DNA from: JBEGHD01 sp049334165
Lineage (GTDB): Bacteria; Bacteroidota; Bacteroidia; Flavobacteriales_D; Sanyastnellaceae
Reading direction: 5' to 3' (one strand)
NCBI GenBank assembly: GCA_049334165.1
Contig: JBEGHD010000015.1
DNA: 64,000 nucleotides
Position numbers and translations under genes: made by a program. Under the pieces are notes generated by a model. The model ran no database searches and was not told the DNA's origin. It saw nothing but the letters and a program-made list of their open reading frames with translations. This document shows positions 16,325 through 25,946 of the stretch, piece after piece. The stretch's first letter is position 1; every line of letters begins with the position of its first letter.

Positions 16325-19203
16325 AGAAATCTCCTCAGCTTTCAGTAATTATCCCTGTTTATAACCTGGGCGAATACATTGATGAATGCCTGGCTTCTTT
16401 TGATACCCAAAGCCCCAATATCGAGGTGCTAATCCTTGACGATGGCTCTGATGACGAAGCCACGATTAGTAAACTGAAAGAATTGGAAGAGCGCGGATTC
16501 AGCGTCACCTGGCAGAAGAATTCAGGAGTGGCAGCTGCGCGAAATAAGCTTGTTGAAGAGGCTACTGCCCCCTATATTCTTTCAGTTGATCCCGACAACA
16601 CTATTAGCGATGAGTACATCCAAAAAGGGATTAGCATTTTAAATGACCACGAAGATGTAGGTGTAGTTTACAGCGATACAATTCATTTTACCGAAAGTAA
16701 GGAGCAAGAAGTAAAGCTCCAGGATATGAAGCCCGACCGCATCTTGTGCCTCAATTACATAGATAACTGTGCTGTTTTTCGTAAGGAGATATGGGAAAAA
16801 GCAGGCGGCTATGACGGGCAAATGCCAAAAACGGGTTATGAAGATTGGGACCTCTGGATGTCGGCACTGGAGCAGAACTGGAAGTTTCACCACATCTCCG
16901 AGCCTCTTTTTCGATACCGAATTAGAAAAGATTCAATGGTGCAATCTACCAAAGAGGTAGAACATCACGTCTCCAACTACGACTACCTCAGGAAAAAGCA
17001 CAAATCGCTTTTTGCAAATCACGAAGAGGAAATTTTCCACCAGCTCGGGGTGCTTTTGGCAGAGCAAAACAAAGCACAGGAAGAGCACAACGCCAACTTC
17101 GAAAGAATACGTGAGGAACTGGAGAAAGCTGTTGACGACAAAGAAGTTCACATCCAAAACATGGGTGTCGAAATGAATAGTCTGGCCGAAGAGAAGAAGA
17201 ACTTGTTGAAGCAGCTCCATCATTCCATGCAAAGTGTTCTCAAGCTACAACAGCGTGTGAATCAGCTTGAGAGCACTGTGGTTTTTAAATTCGCTCGCGA
17301 GTTGAAGATCATGTTGAATCGTCTCAGGTCTAACAAGAATATGGGAAAGCGAAAGAATTTCTTTCGAAAAATCGCTGTCGCATTCTCAAAAAAATCTTTC
17401 CAGGTCATGAGAAGGTTTCTGGCAAAAATCTTCAAACACATTTACCTGGCTCTGGAAGAGGCCAGGGTGGTAATTGTAGAGGCTGGTAAGTCTAGTCTGA
17501 CTTACAGCGAGGACCCATACATGAATTGGCTTCTTCGACAAAAGCCATCGGAAGATGACATTTTGAAGCAAAGAGTGAAAAGCGGTGAACTGGAAAACTC
17601 TCCGTTCTTTTCTGTGGTCATCCCGGTCTACAATCCACCCATCAAGTTCTTTAAGGAGGCCATCGACTCTGTAATGCAGCAGTCCTACGAAAACTGGGAG
17701 TTGATTTTGTCTGACGATTGCTCTACCGACCCAAAGGTTAAGCAAACGATCGAAAAGTACCGAAAAAAGGATCCGCGGATTCGAGCGGTTTACCGAGAAA
17801 CCAACGGACATATTTCCGCTGCGTCCAACTCCGGACTTGAGCTTGTGGAAGGCGACTTTACTGTGCTCATGGATCAGGACGATTTGCTTTCGCTGGATGC
17901 ACTTTATCACGTGGCCATGACTATCGTAGAAGACCCTGAAACAGACCTTGTTTACACCGATGAAGACAAGGTTGATGAGAGTGGACATCATGATGCAGCA
18001 CACTTTAAACCCGACTGGTCTCCAGAAAACCTACTATCGAGAAACTACCTCGGCCACCTGACAGTTTTTAGAACTTCAATTATGCGGGCCATTGGTGGCT
18101 GGCGACTTGGTTTTGAAGGTAGTCAGGACTATGACCTCGTGCTTCGCTTCACTGAAAAGACCGACAAAATCAAGCACGTCCCAAAGGTTCTTTACCACTG
18201 GAGGATACACGGTGAGTCGGCTGCTTCGGGAGAAGACGCCAAGCCCTACGCCTACATGGCTGCACAAAAAGCGCTCACGGAAGCCCTTGAGAGAAGAGGA
18301 ACTCCTGGTAAAATTGATTTTCTCGATGGATTCCGAGGTTACTCCGTGCGACTGGATCTCCTGAATCCAGACAAAAAAGTGTCAATCATAATTCCTACCA
18401 AAGACAAGGCAGACGTGCTTTCAGTTTGTTTGGAGTCCGTTTTTGAAAAATCTACCTATCCAAACTTTGAAGTAGTGCTGGTAGATAACAACAGCGAAGA
18501 AAAGGCCACTTTTGAATTAATCGAAAAATGGGAAAAAGAGGAGCCGAATCGATTTAAATGTGTGCGCTCAGAGCAGCCCTTTAATTTCTCTCACCTCATG
18601 AATTTCGGTAGAAGCCATGCCTCGGGAGACTTTCTGATATTGCTGAATAACGACACCAAGGTGATTTCTGCCGATTGGATTGAAGGCATGGTGGAACAGT
18701 CGCAGCGAGATGAGTTAGGGGTTGTAGGTGCCAAATTGCTCTATCCTAATGAAACAGTGCAACACGCAGGTGTTGTGATTGGACTGGGCGGAGCAGCAGG
18801 CCACGTGCTGGTTGGAGAGCACCGGGAAGGACCGGGGTATTTCAACTACGTCAATCTATTAAACAACTACTCAGCGCTCACGGCAGCTTGCTTCATGGTT
18901 CGAACAGAGATCTATGATGAAATGGGAGGCTTCGATGAGAGTTTTGAGGTAGAGTACAACGATGTGGACTTTTGCCTTCGTTGTCTGGATGCAGGCTACC
19001 GAAATGTCTATGTCCCACATGTGGAGCTTTACCACTTCGAATCAATTTCTCGCGGCCATCCGCACCTTACCAAAGAGTCCATGGAAAGGCACAAGCGTGA
19101 AATTAAGCAGTTGAGGCAGCGATGGAGTAAGTACATCGAAAACGATCCTCACTACAATCCAAACTTAAGCCTCGGAGCTCATGACTTCAGGCTTAAAAGT
19201 TAA
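16321..19203 (+). CDS. Large glycosyltransferase with three GT2 domains and a central coiled coil
   Basis: A 960-residue cytoplasmic protein coupled to the ABC exporter genes by an ATGA overlap. GT2 domain 1 covers about residues 5-220 (LSVIIPVYNLGEYIDECL, LDDGSDD). A charged coiled coil spans about 231-340 (from the LFANHEEE segment to RLRSNK). GT2 domain 2 covers about 427-660, with metal-binding DQDD at 518-521. GT2 domain 3 covers about 686-930, with NNDTK at 776-780, and resembles rhamnosyltransferase-type domains (GGFDESFEVEYNDVDFCLR). It should add two or three different sugars to one glycan. The coiled coil may set spacing or bind partners. It ends in an 11-base tail-to-tail overlap with the next gene. 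Confidence 0.9.
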   Translation: MKKSPQLSVIIPVYNLGEYIDECLASFDTQSPNIEVLILDDGSDDEATISKLKELEERGFSVTWQKNSGVAAARNKLVEEATAPYILSVDPDNTISDEYIQKGISILNDHEDVGVVYSDTIHFTESKEQEVKLQDMKPDRILCLNYIDNCAVFRKEIWEKAGGYDGQMPKTGYEDWDLWMSALEQNWKFHHISEPLFRYRIRKDSMVQSTKEVEHHVSNYDYLRKKHKSLFANHEEEIFHQLGVLLAEQNKAQEEHNANFERIREELEKAVDDKEVHIQNMGVEMNSLAEEKKNLLKQLHHSMQSVLKLQQRVNQLESTVVFKFARELKIMLNRLRSNKNMGKRKNFFRKIAVAFSKKSFQVMRRFLAKIFKHIYLALEEARVVIVEAGKSSLTYSEDPYMNWLLRQKPSEDDILKQRVKSGELENSPFFSVVIPVYNPPIKFFKEAIDSVMQQSYENWELILSDDCSTDPKVKQTIEKYRKKDPRIRAVYRETNGHISAASNSGLELVEGDFTVLMDQDDLLSLDALYHVAMTIVEDPETDLVYTDEDKVDESGHHDAAHFKPDWSPENLLSRNYLGHLTVFRTSIMRAIGGWRLGFEGSQDYDLVLRFTEKTDKIKHVPKVLYHWRIHGESAASGEDAKPYAYMAAQKALTEALERRGTPGKIDFLDGFRGYSVRLDLLNPDKKVSIIIPTKDKADVLSVCLESVFEKSTYPNFEVVLVDNNSEEKATFELIEKWEKEEPNRFKCVRSEQPFNFSHLMNFGRSHASGDFLILLNNDTKVISADWIEGMVEQSQRDELGVVGAKLLYPNETVQHAGVVIGLGGAAGHVLVGEHREGPGYFNYVNLLNNYSALTAACFMVRTEIYDEMGGFDESFEVEYNDVDFCLRCLDAGYRNVYVPHVELYHFESISRGHPHLTKESMERHKREIKQLRQRWSKYIENDPHYNPNLSLGAHDFRLKS

Positions 19204-20680
19204 GTACCTGGTGGAAGAAGTTTTTGGGCGAACTGAAAACAGCTGACGTTCCGTAGATTTCTATTCCAAGATGGAAAATGGCAAAGGCTGCTGCGATGAC
19301 GAAGACCGTCCGACTCCCTTTCGCAATCAGTCTTTCCCCGTCTACAAAAGCGAACAGAACAGGGAATAGCATCCCCAGCATGAGCCTTCCAGAAACGAAA
19401 AGTGGAAATGCCTGGCTGGGATATACACAGTCTCCAAAGTCGTAGCGAACACTGAGAAATGCAAAGAGCGTGAAGTAACCAACTATGGTGAAAATAGCTG
19501 ACCAACGCATTTGCTGAAGGGGTGATCGCTCTCTGATTTTCAAGAGAAAATTGATGAATAGGGCTAGTAAGAGCACTGCGCTTAGGTACTTAAAATATCG
19601 GGAAACCCACTCAGGGTAAATCATTCCCCCTTCCCAAAAGCTTTCTCCTGTCCACCAACTACCCCAGTTTTGAGTAAAAAAATTTCTAAAACCGTTGAAG
19701 GAAAAAATCGGATGTGGGAACCACTCTCCCAGAGGTTTTTCGGTCCAGTCTAGCAGCTCCACTTTTTTCTTGGTAGCAAAGAGTCCAATTCCCTCGTTCA
19801 ATCTATTGATAAGAACGGGCACCATGAGCAAGATTCCGCCCGCGGAGGAAACGGCTAGCTTCAATAAAAATCCAGTCGACCTTTTATGGAACCACACAAG
19901 TAGCAGAAAGAAAAAGGCACCTGCCACCGCTACAAGGCCCGAAGCTTTAATCAAAATAGTTAAAGCACTCACCAGAGCGAGCACAGCCGCATTTTTCCAG
20001 GAAGCTGCGCGGAAAAACCGGAAGGCAGAGTAAAAGACCAGAACACCACTCAATGCACTTAGAATGTCCACATTGATGAAGTAAAAAATAGATTGAGGAG
20101 TAGCCAGCAGAATTAAGCCTGCGGAGAACGCCAGAAACTCATCCCGGAATATTTTGCGACCTGCGGAGATCACAAACCAGGTGAGAAAAAAGGCCAACAC
20201 TGCATTTAGAAACCTGAGGAAATAAACTTTTGAGTAAGGAGACCAACTATCGGGAAGTTGGTAGAAAATAGTGCCGTAGGTTTTGAAATACAAAGGCGAT
20301 GAATGCACTTGCTGGTGCTCCACCTTGCTGAAGAAATCTATGTAAACCGCACGCGGAGTGTTGTACTGAACAGAGAGGAGAGGGACGAAATCGGGATTTT
20401 GTTTTTTCCCTAAAAGGTACTCTGAAGACTGCACCTCATGGGCGATCATTAGCGTCAAACTGTCGTAAGTGAATTTTTCGATGCGGTCGCCCCACGGCAT
20501 TTTTCCCTGCTTCACCAGGGTGTCAAAATTGGGAAGTTCGTCTGTGGTGTTGAAGAGCGGAAATGCTGCAGCAAAAATCAGAACTTTAAAGGCAAATAGA
20601 AGTGAAATGGTCCATCTTCCGATAGAATATCTTTTCTTTGAAACTTTATCGCTCAAGGCACTTTTCATGAGATTAACCAT
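19193..20680 (-). CDS. GT39/ArnT-like multi-pass membrane glycosyltransferase
   Basis: About 495 residues with roughly 11 membrane helices. The first periplasmic loop contains TTDELPNFDTL, where acidic residues occupy the place of the catalytic carboxylates of GT-C enzymes (ArnT, PMT). Such enzymes move a sugar from a polyprenyl-phosphate donor onto a glycan or lipid outside the membrane. I prefer the ATG at 20680. An ATG at 20668 is almost equally likely, and the upstream candidate at 20767 would run into the divergent gene. The 3' end overlaps the triple-GT2 gene tail-to-tail by 11 bases. Family assignment rests on topology and the first-loop motif. Confidence 0.75.
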   Translation of the reverse strand: MVNLMKSALSDKVSKKRYSIGRWTISLLFAFKVLIFAAAFPLFNTTDELPNFDTLVKQGKMPWGDRIEKFTYDSLTLMIAHEVQSSEYLLGKKQNPDFVPLLSVQYNTPRAVYIDFFSKVEHQQVHSSPLYFKTYGTIFYQLPDSWSPYSKVYFLRFLNAVLAFFLTWFVISAGRKIFRDEFLAFSAGLILLATPQSIFYFINVDILSALSGVLVFYSAFRFFRAASWKNAAVLALVSALTILIKASGLVAVAGAFFFLLLVWFHKRSTGFLLKLAVSSAGGILLMVPVLINRLNEGIGLFATKKKVELLDWTEKPLGEWFPHPIFSFNGFRNFFTQNWGSWWTGESFWEGGMIYPEWVSRYFKYLSAVLLLALFINFLLKIRERSPLQQMRWSAIFTIVGYFTLFAFLSVRYDFGDCVYPSQAFPLFVSGRLMLGMLFPVLFAFVDGERLIAKGSRTVFVIAAAFAIFHLGIEIYGTSAVFSSPKNFFHQVLNF

Positions 20681-20718
20681 TTCCTGCAATGGGAGACAAA
20701 ATTGAATAAATTTCCCGA

Positions 20719-22077
20719 ATGAGGGTTTCTGGAAAACATTTTCTGCTCGTTGGTCTTTGTGCTGCACTACTCAGAATAGTGCTCTGGGTCGCGGTGCCTC
20801 CTACAATCATGTACGATGACCATTTTCAACCTGCAAAACTCATGGTCTTGCTGCAGGACTTGCCTCAGCCACATCATTGCTTTGAGTGTTTTCAACCTCC
20901 GGTGTTTTATCTCATTTCGGCAGCTTTCCTCAAGGTCGGGTATCTTTTCACTGCCAACCAGGAAGTGCTGGATAAGATCATGCAGCTAGTGACACTTCTC
21001 TTTGGTTTAGGTATGATTCCCCTGGTGCGGAAATTTTTGAGTCAACTCAATTTCTCAAAACTTACGCAACTCCTGGCTTTTGCGACTTTTTGTTTTTTGC
21101 CGAGGCATATATTTATGTCGGTAACGCACAGCAATGACTCCGCAGTTTACTTCTTTGTGACAGCTGCAATAGTTTCAGCTCTGGCGTATTACAATTCGGG
21201 TTTTAAAATAAAGTATGCCGTATTCACTGCGCTGCTTGCTTCACTGGCGGTATTGACAAAGTCTACAGCCGTCATACTTTTTCCGGCTATTTTCCTTTTG
21301 ATCCTTTTCAAAACGGGAATCCAAAACTGGAGAAAAACCATTGTTAGAATCGCCATGATTCTTGTGCTGCCACTCGGTGCCTTTGCAGGTCACATCGCCT
21401 GGAAGAGTCAGTTTTTGGAAAACCCCATGGCCATGAACCTGGAGATTTTGGGAGTGGATATTCCTCAACGACCCGGACATCGCTCACTCGTTAGTTTTAC
21501 GCCATGGGAAAATTGGGAAAATCCACTTATTCACCAGAAAAGTACAGAGTCGCTACCCACAACTTTATTTGCTCAATTTTGGTACGAATCCGAACCAAAA
21601 ATCTCATCGGTGTGGTTGAACGACATGAGTTTTAACCATGAATATCAGATGTACATTAATTATCGCAATCTGCAGATTACTCCGGATTGGAGTCGGGTTC
21701 CAGCTCAAATAAATGTTTACGGAAGGCTGAGCCTCGTGGTGGGCTTCGCGATCGCCTCCATCTTTGTAGTCGGATTTGTTTCATTCATAATTGACGTCTG
21801 GAAAAGAAGGAAGGCCCACCTTGGTTGGGTGTTTTTTGCGATGCTCTTCACTAACTTACTCGGAATTGGCATGCTCACGGGCCAATACCCGATGTACTCT
21901 TTCATGAAGGCCGCATTCCTGTTGCCTTCTGCCGCTGCGTTGATTTATTTTCTATGCAAAGGCTTTGAAGCTTTTCCAAAGAAGCTGAAGAGTTTGAGTG
22001 TTGGTTTTGTGGGTATGCTGCTCATTTACAGTACTGTTTATAGCTTGCACCTCGCCATAAGTCACCTGGTTTCCTGA
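20719..22077 (+). CDS. GT39/ArnT-like multi-pass membrane glycosyltransferase
   Basis: A 452-residue polytopic protein with about ten helices. The first external loop reads YDDHFQPAKLMVLL followed by a Cys/His-rich HHCFECFQPPVFY, where the Asp pair matches the GT-C catalytic site and the QPP-Y motif matches the QxP(P/L) that follows in ArnT-like proteins. It starts 38 bases from the divergent membrane-protein gene and is followed after one base by a second GT-C-like gene, so 20719-23653 is a two-gene operon. Donor and acceptor are unknown. Confidence 0.75.
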   Translation: MRVSGKHFLLVGLCAALLRIVLWVAVPPTIMYDDHFQPAKLMVLLQDLPQPHHCFECFQPPVFYLISAAFLKVGYLFTANQEVLDKIMQLVTLLFGLGMIPLVRKFLSQLNFSKLTQLLAFATFCFLPRHIFMSVTHSNDSAVYFFVTAAIVSALAYYNSGFKIKYAVFTALLASLAVLTKSTAVILFPAIFLLILFKTGIQNWRKTIVRIAMILVLPLGAFAGHIAWKSQFLENPMAMNLEILGVDIPQRPGHRSLVSFTPWENWENPLIHQKSTESLPTTLFAQFWYESEPKISSVWLNDMSFNHEYQMYINYRNLQITPDWSRVPAQINVYGRLSLVVGFAIASIFVVGFVSFIIDVWKRRKAHLGWVFFAMLFTNLLGIGMLTGQYPMYSFMKAAFLLPSAAALIYFLCKGFEAFPKKLKSLSVGFVGMLLIYSTVYSLHLAISHLVS

Positions 22078-22078
22078 C

Positions 22079-23653
22079 ATGAGAAAATTGCTTGACATAC
22101 GGGTTTTTCTTGCCGTTTATATTGTTTTCGGGTTGGTTTTACTACCGGACTACGGCATCGGCTGGGACGACTACATCATGCGCGACAACGCAGAAAGAAA
22201 CCTGGAATGGGCAGGTGAATTCTTGTCGGGAAACACTGCTGCAAAGGATTCGATCTTTGAAGGGAATATTGATGAGCACGGCCCGGCTTTTCAGTTGATC
22301 CTTTTAGGGGTAGAGAGTGCCCTGCCTTTTGAAAGTGCTTACGCGACTAATCTGATCCGGCACACTGTCTCCTTTCTGGCCTTTGCTTTCCTGAGTTTGT
22401 TCTTTTTTCGGCTCTTAAGAGTTGCGGGCTTTTCCAATAAAATCTCCTTGCTGGCCTGGATGGCGGTAGTGCTCTATCCACGCATTTTTGCTCATGCCGG
22501 ATTCAATTTGAAGGATCCTATTTTTATGATGCTGATGGTGGTAGCTGTGTTTCTTTTGGTGAGGCTCAAAAAGAAAAACGGACTAATTCATCATGTGATC
22601 TTTGGACTCTTGTTGGGGTTCATCATCGATATTCGAATTCTCGGTTTACTAATCGTTGCGCCTTACGTAATTTACATTTTCGTGTTTGAAGGTTTGAAGC
22701 TTTCATCAATGAAGAAAGTTGTCGTTGGGTTATTTTCTTGCGCTTTTGCAATCTGTCTTTTCTGGCCATTTCTGTGGGACGCACCAGTGGAGCTTTTTCT
22801 CAATCAGTTCAAAGTGATCACCCAGGTAAAACAGCCTAATCCGACTTTGTTTTTTGGGGAGTTTTATTTACCGAAAGAAGCACCCAGATGGTATTTGCCA
22901 GTCTACTTATTGATAACAGTTCCTGTGGTGATCTGGCTGTTGTTTTTCATAGGGATAATTGACAGAGTCAGGAACCTGTTCAAGTTCGGTTTTGGTGACA
23001 TCAACAAACATCCGGCATTTTGGACATCTCTTTACGTTTTTACTGTGCCGGTTTTAGCGGCAGTTGTGCTGACGCCCGTATTCTATAATGGATGGCGACA
23101 CTTTCAATTCATCTACCCCTTTGCTGTTGTTGTTGCAGTTTACGGCCTCTGCGCTTTCAGTTCCAGGTTTCACTTGTTCGGGAAAAAAGCCAGGCAAATG
23201 GTAGTTGGAGGTGCACTGGTATCATTGCTCGTAGTCAACTTGTTGTATCACCCTCACGGGCATTTGTATTTCAATTTGTGGATGGGGCAAAACCTCGAAT
23301 CTGAGTTTGAACCTGACTACTGGGGAATAGGGTTTAGAGAAGGCTGGGAGTTTTTGAGTGATCACACTTCTTCCACTGAAAGGCCGGTGAATGTTTTGGT
23401 TTCGGATAAACCCGCGCTATTTAACCTGGAGCTTTTGTCAGCCGATGAGCGACAACAATTCAACATTGTGGAAGGGATTGAAGAAGCTGAATATTTCATT
23501 ACCAATCACCAACATTTTTCGAGCCTATCCACACCTGTTTGGCACAATTTCTATTTCGGTGAGAATCGTCCAGTTCTGGGGAGAGAGATTTATCGGAGTG
23601 GAACTTTTCAGGCTACTTCTGTTCGGATTTATCAACTGAGGTCTCAACCCTAA
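22079..23653 (+). CDS. GT39/ArnT-like multi-pass membrane glycosyltransferase
   Basis: A 524-residue membrane protein with about 10-12 helices. The first loop has GIGWDDYIMRDNAERNLEW (catalytic-type Asp pair), followed by DEHGPAFQLIL, and the loop after helix 4 has FAHAGFNLKDPIFM, a pattern of PMT/ArnT-like proteins (HxxxxDP). The C-terminal 100 residues are soluble and periplasmic. It lies one base after the preceding gene and overlaps the convergent acetyltransferase gene by 41 bases at the 3' end. It probably decorates the exported glycan. Confidence 0.78.
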   Translation: MRKLLDIRVFLAVYIVFGLVLLPDYGIGWDDYIMRDNAERNLEWAGEFLSGNTAAKDSIFEGNIDEHGPAFQLILLGVESALPFESAYATNLIRHTVSFLAFAFLSLFFFRLLRVAGFSNKISLLAWMAVVLYPRIFAHAGFNLKDPIFMMLMVVAVFLLVRLKKKNGLIHHVIFGLLLGFIIDIRILGLLIVAPYVIYIFVFEGLKLSSMKKVVVGLFSCAFAICLFWPFLWDAPVELFLNQFKVITQVKQPNPTLFFGEFYLPKEAPRWYLPVYLLITVPVVIWLLFFIGIIDRVRNLFKFGFGDINKHPAFWTSLYVFTVPVLAAVVLTPVFYNGWRHFQFIYPFAVVVAVYGLCAFSSRFHLFGKKARQMVVGGALVSLLVVNLLYHPHGHLYFNLWMGQNLESEFEPDYWGIGFREGWEFLSDHTSSTERPVNVLVSDKPALFNLELLSADERQQFNIVEGIEEAEYFITNHQHFSSLSTPVWHNFYFGENRPVLGREIYRSGTFQATSVRIYQLRSQP

Positions 23654-25946
23654 TCGAATCGCTGTAGAACTTTTGTACCTCCACTGGATTAGGAAGTTTG
23701 AGGTCATCAATAAAACGCTCCATCACTTCATACACTACAATATCGGGATAGCCGTGATCGAACGCTCCCAGCGGAAACTGATGAGTCCAAAAGAAGACGC
23801 TTTCTTCACTGTGAAGCTTGAGGCTGTAGTTGAGATAATTGGAGAAAGAATCTCGAAAGTAGAAAACCTCAAGATCGTTCGGAGGATCATCGTTGACATA
23901 AGAAATGGTAGCGTATTTGGTCTTCACATCTTCGTATTGTTTGCTTGAAACCTCTCTTACTTTACCTGGGTCGATTGGCATTACTAAAGGCTGTTCACGA
24001 GAAATCACATCTTGAAGTCCAAGCTGAAGCGAAAGGTCTGCCTCGTAGTTAGTCACATAACTAATGGTGTAATCGGTCATCGGTTTTGGGTTACCGAACT
24101 CAGGATAGTCTTCATTAATTGACTGCACGATGGTTTTGTAGCCTGTGTAAGCTCCGATTTGATTCCAGTGCGAATCGCTCTTGTAATAAATCTGGTTTTC
24201 ATCCTTGGCCCGGATCAGTGGTGGTTGCAGGTTGATCACCTTCAAGTCAGTGTTTTTATTCAGGTGATCGATGAGGAGCTGCATCTTGCTGGGTTTGTTT
24301 ACAGGCTGTAGAGATCTAGGCAGCATTTCTGGATACACAGAGTGTTTGAGTGGAGCAAAGGCAATGTAAAAGTCAGTGTTGTGCGCCTCGAGCCACTTCT
24401 TCCTTTCTAACAGGTTTTGCTCTATGAGTTTTAGGTCACCTTCCGAAATTTGGGTTTCATTTTTTATTTGATCTCCAACTCCCTGGCCGCGGTAAAAATA
24501 CCAGCCGTCTTTTCCAACTGCCACAGGAGCCATGGGCCCACTTTCTTTGAAGATTAACACCCTGTAAATATTTGTCCCATAAATCATCATGGAGCGACCG
24601 CCAAAATGATCTTCCAGGTAGCGTTCTGTATTTCCAGGAACCTCACTCAGATTGCCCTGGTAAATGGAATCTACCGTGAAAGCCGGGCGTTTTTCCTGTA
24701 GAAAATAAGTTTCTGGAGTTGAGATAAGCCAAAGCGAGCCCGGCAAGAATAGAAGCGCCAGAAAGATGAGTGTGAACCACACATCGCGAATTCCTTTTAC
24801 TCTTTTTTGCCTGTGAAGCAAGATCAGGAGATAAAATGCAAAGACAAAAAAGGCGAAACTGAGAATTATGTGCGCTCTGTAAATCAATCTGTCAATCACC
24901 CTGAAAGTGGTGAGACTGTCGGCAGATAGTTGGACGTATGAATTACCTGCATTGGCTTTTAGGGTGAGAGCGGATCCATCGTTATTCATTTCAGCTTTAA
25001 CATTCTGCCTAAAGGGAAAAGCATCTTTGAGATCTTCAGTCGGAATTGTTTTGCTGTACAGCGAGTTTTCGAGTGTTACAGATTTCAGGTGATAGGCAGG
25101 AGCAGCAGAGTCGAGCTTGAGGCGAAATGAGAAAAATGGATCTTCCACTTTCAACTGCTCGGGTAATGCTCGCGAATTGGTTGGGTCGTGGAAAACTCCT
25201 ATCGGATCTAGCTGGTTGGGAGCGGGCAGGTGATAAATCCCATAAACTCCTTCAGGTTTTTCACTCCAGTTTAAGTGTACTTCCGTCCGGTTGGGATGGC
25301 TCATTAGTCCCAAAAACGAGAAATAGAGACCAACTCCCAAAGCAAAAGCAAAGGCACCATAAGCGATCAATTGCAACCAGGGAATTTGCTCAACTCGTGC
25401 AGAAAAGAAGTAAAAACCAAGAGCGAAAAGCATGAAAAGTGCGATGTACAACGCAGCTTTGGAAAGATAGTGCTCTGTAGATTTTACAGCAAAGGGTTCA
25501 GGCGTGAAGCTGAATTCAAACTCACTGTTTCTCAGGTAGAACTCTGATCCTTCGAGATCGGCTCCGTGCATTATGAGACCGGGAAGGCTGGATATTTTAG
25601 GAAGTGTCTCTATGTGTAAACCGCGCTGATAAGACCTTCCCTGAAATTCGATGGATTGGCCAACTATCCAATTCTCAAAATCAAACCAAAGTCTGTCTGT
25701 GTGGTCTGTCTCGAAATAAAAAACCTGCTCCCCACCGGAGAAAGTGAAATGTTCGATTTGCTGCTTTTCCTCGCAGCCTTCACATTCCGAAAGGATAGTA
25801 ATTTCTCCCTTGGCCTTTCCAGAAATTCCAAAGGTGTAGACGTGACTGCCTAAAGGGCGTTCAACAATTTTTACCAATAGAAGGCATAACACGAGAGCAA
25901 AGCCCAGCGCCACTACGAGTGATTTTATGTTGTCCTTCTTTATCAT
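23613..25946 (-). CDS. AlgX/AlgJ-like SGNH-type O-acetyltransferase with membrane anchor
   Basis: A 777-residue protein expected to place acetyl groups on a polysaccharide in the periplasm. One membrane helix lies at about residues 9-27, two to three more between about 170 and 250, and another group around 365-420. The C-terminal 330 residues are an AlgX/AlgJ-type SGNH domain: GKDGWYFYRGQG, the PLKHSVYPEMLP segment, and the catalytic-type DSHW at 591-594. Its ATG overlaps the stop of the MBOAT gene (TAATG), so the two are coupled. This pairing of AlgI- and AlgJ/X-like proteins is the standard polysaccharide acetylation unit. The large N-terminal part is unusual for AlgX. Confidence 0.85.
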   Translation of the reverse strand: MIKKDNIKSLVVALGFALVLCLLLVKIVERPLGSHVYTFGISGKAKGEITILSECEGCEEKQQIEHFTFSGGEQVFYFETDHTDRLWFDFENWIVGQSIEFQGRSYQRGLHIETLPKISSLPGLIMHGADLEGSEFYLRNSEFEFSFTPEPFAVKSTEHYLSKAALYIALFMLFALGFYFFSARVEQIPWLQLIAYGAFAFALGVGLYFSFLGLMSHPNRTEVHLNWSEKPEGVYGIYHLPAPNQLDPIGVFHDPTNSRALPEQLKVEDPFFSFRLKLDSAAPAYHLKSVTLENSLYSKTIPTEDLKDAFPFRQNVKAEMNNDGSALTLKANAGNSYVQLSADSLTTFRVIDRLIYRAHIILSFAFFVFAFYLLILLHRQKRVKGIRDVWFTLIFLALLFLPGSLWLISTPETYFLQEKRPAFTVDSIYQGNLSEVPGNTERYLEDHFGGRSMMIYGTNIYRVLIFKESGPMAPVAVGKDGWYFYRGQGVGDQIKNETQISEGDLKLIEQNLLERKKWLEAHNTDFYIAFAPLKHSVYPEMLPRSLQPVNKPSKMQLLIDHLNKNTDLKVINLQPPLIRAKDENQIYYKSDSHWNQIGAYTGYKTIVQSINEDYPEFGNPKPMTDYTISYVTNYEADLSLQLGLQDVISREQPLVMPIDPGKVREVSSKQYEDVKTKYATISYVNDDPPNDLEVFYFRDSFSNYLNYSLKLHSEESVFFWTHQFPLGAFDHGYPDIVVYEVMERFIDDLKLPNPVEVQKFYSDSIRVETSVDKSEQK

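Noticed and set aside
17386..18003. 205-codon frame antisense to the triple-GT2 gene
   Set aside because: Composition and position are those of a shadow of the glycosyltransferase coding sequence.
20681..20767. Longer N-terminus for the membrane protein ending at 19193
   Set aside because: It would overlap the divergent gene starting at 20719 by about 50 bases and adds a polar segment before the first helix.
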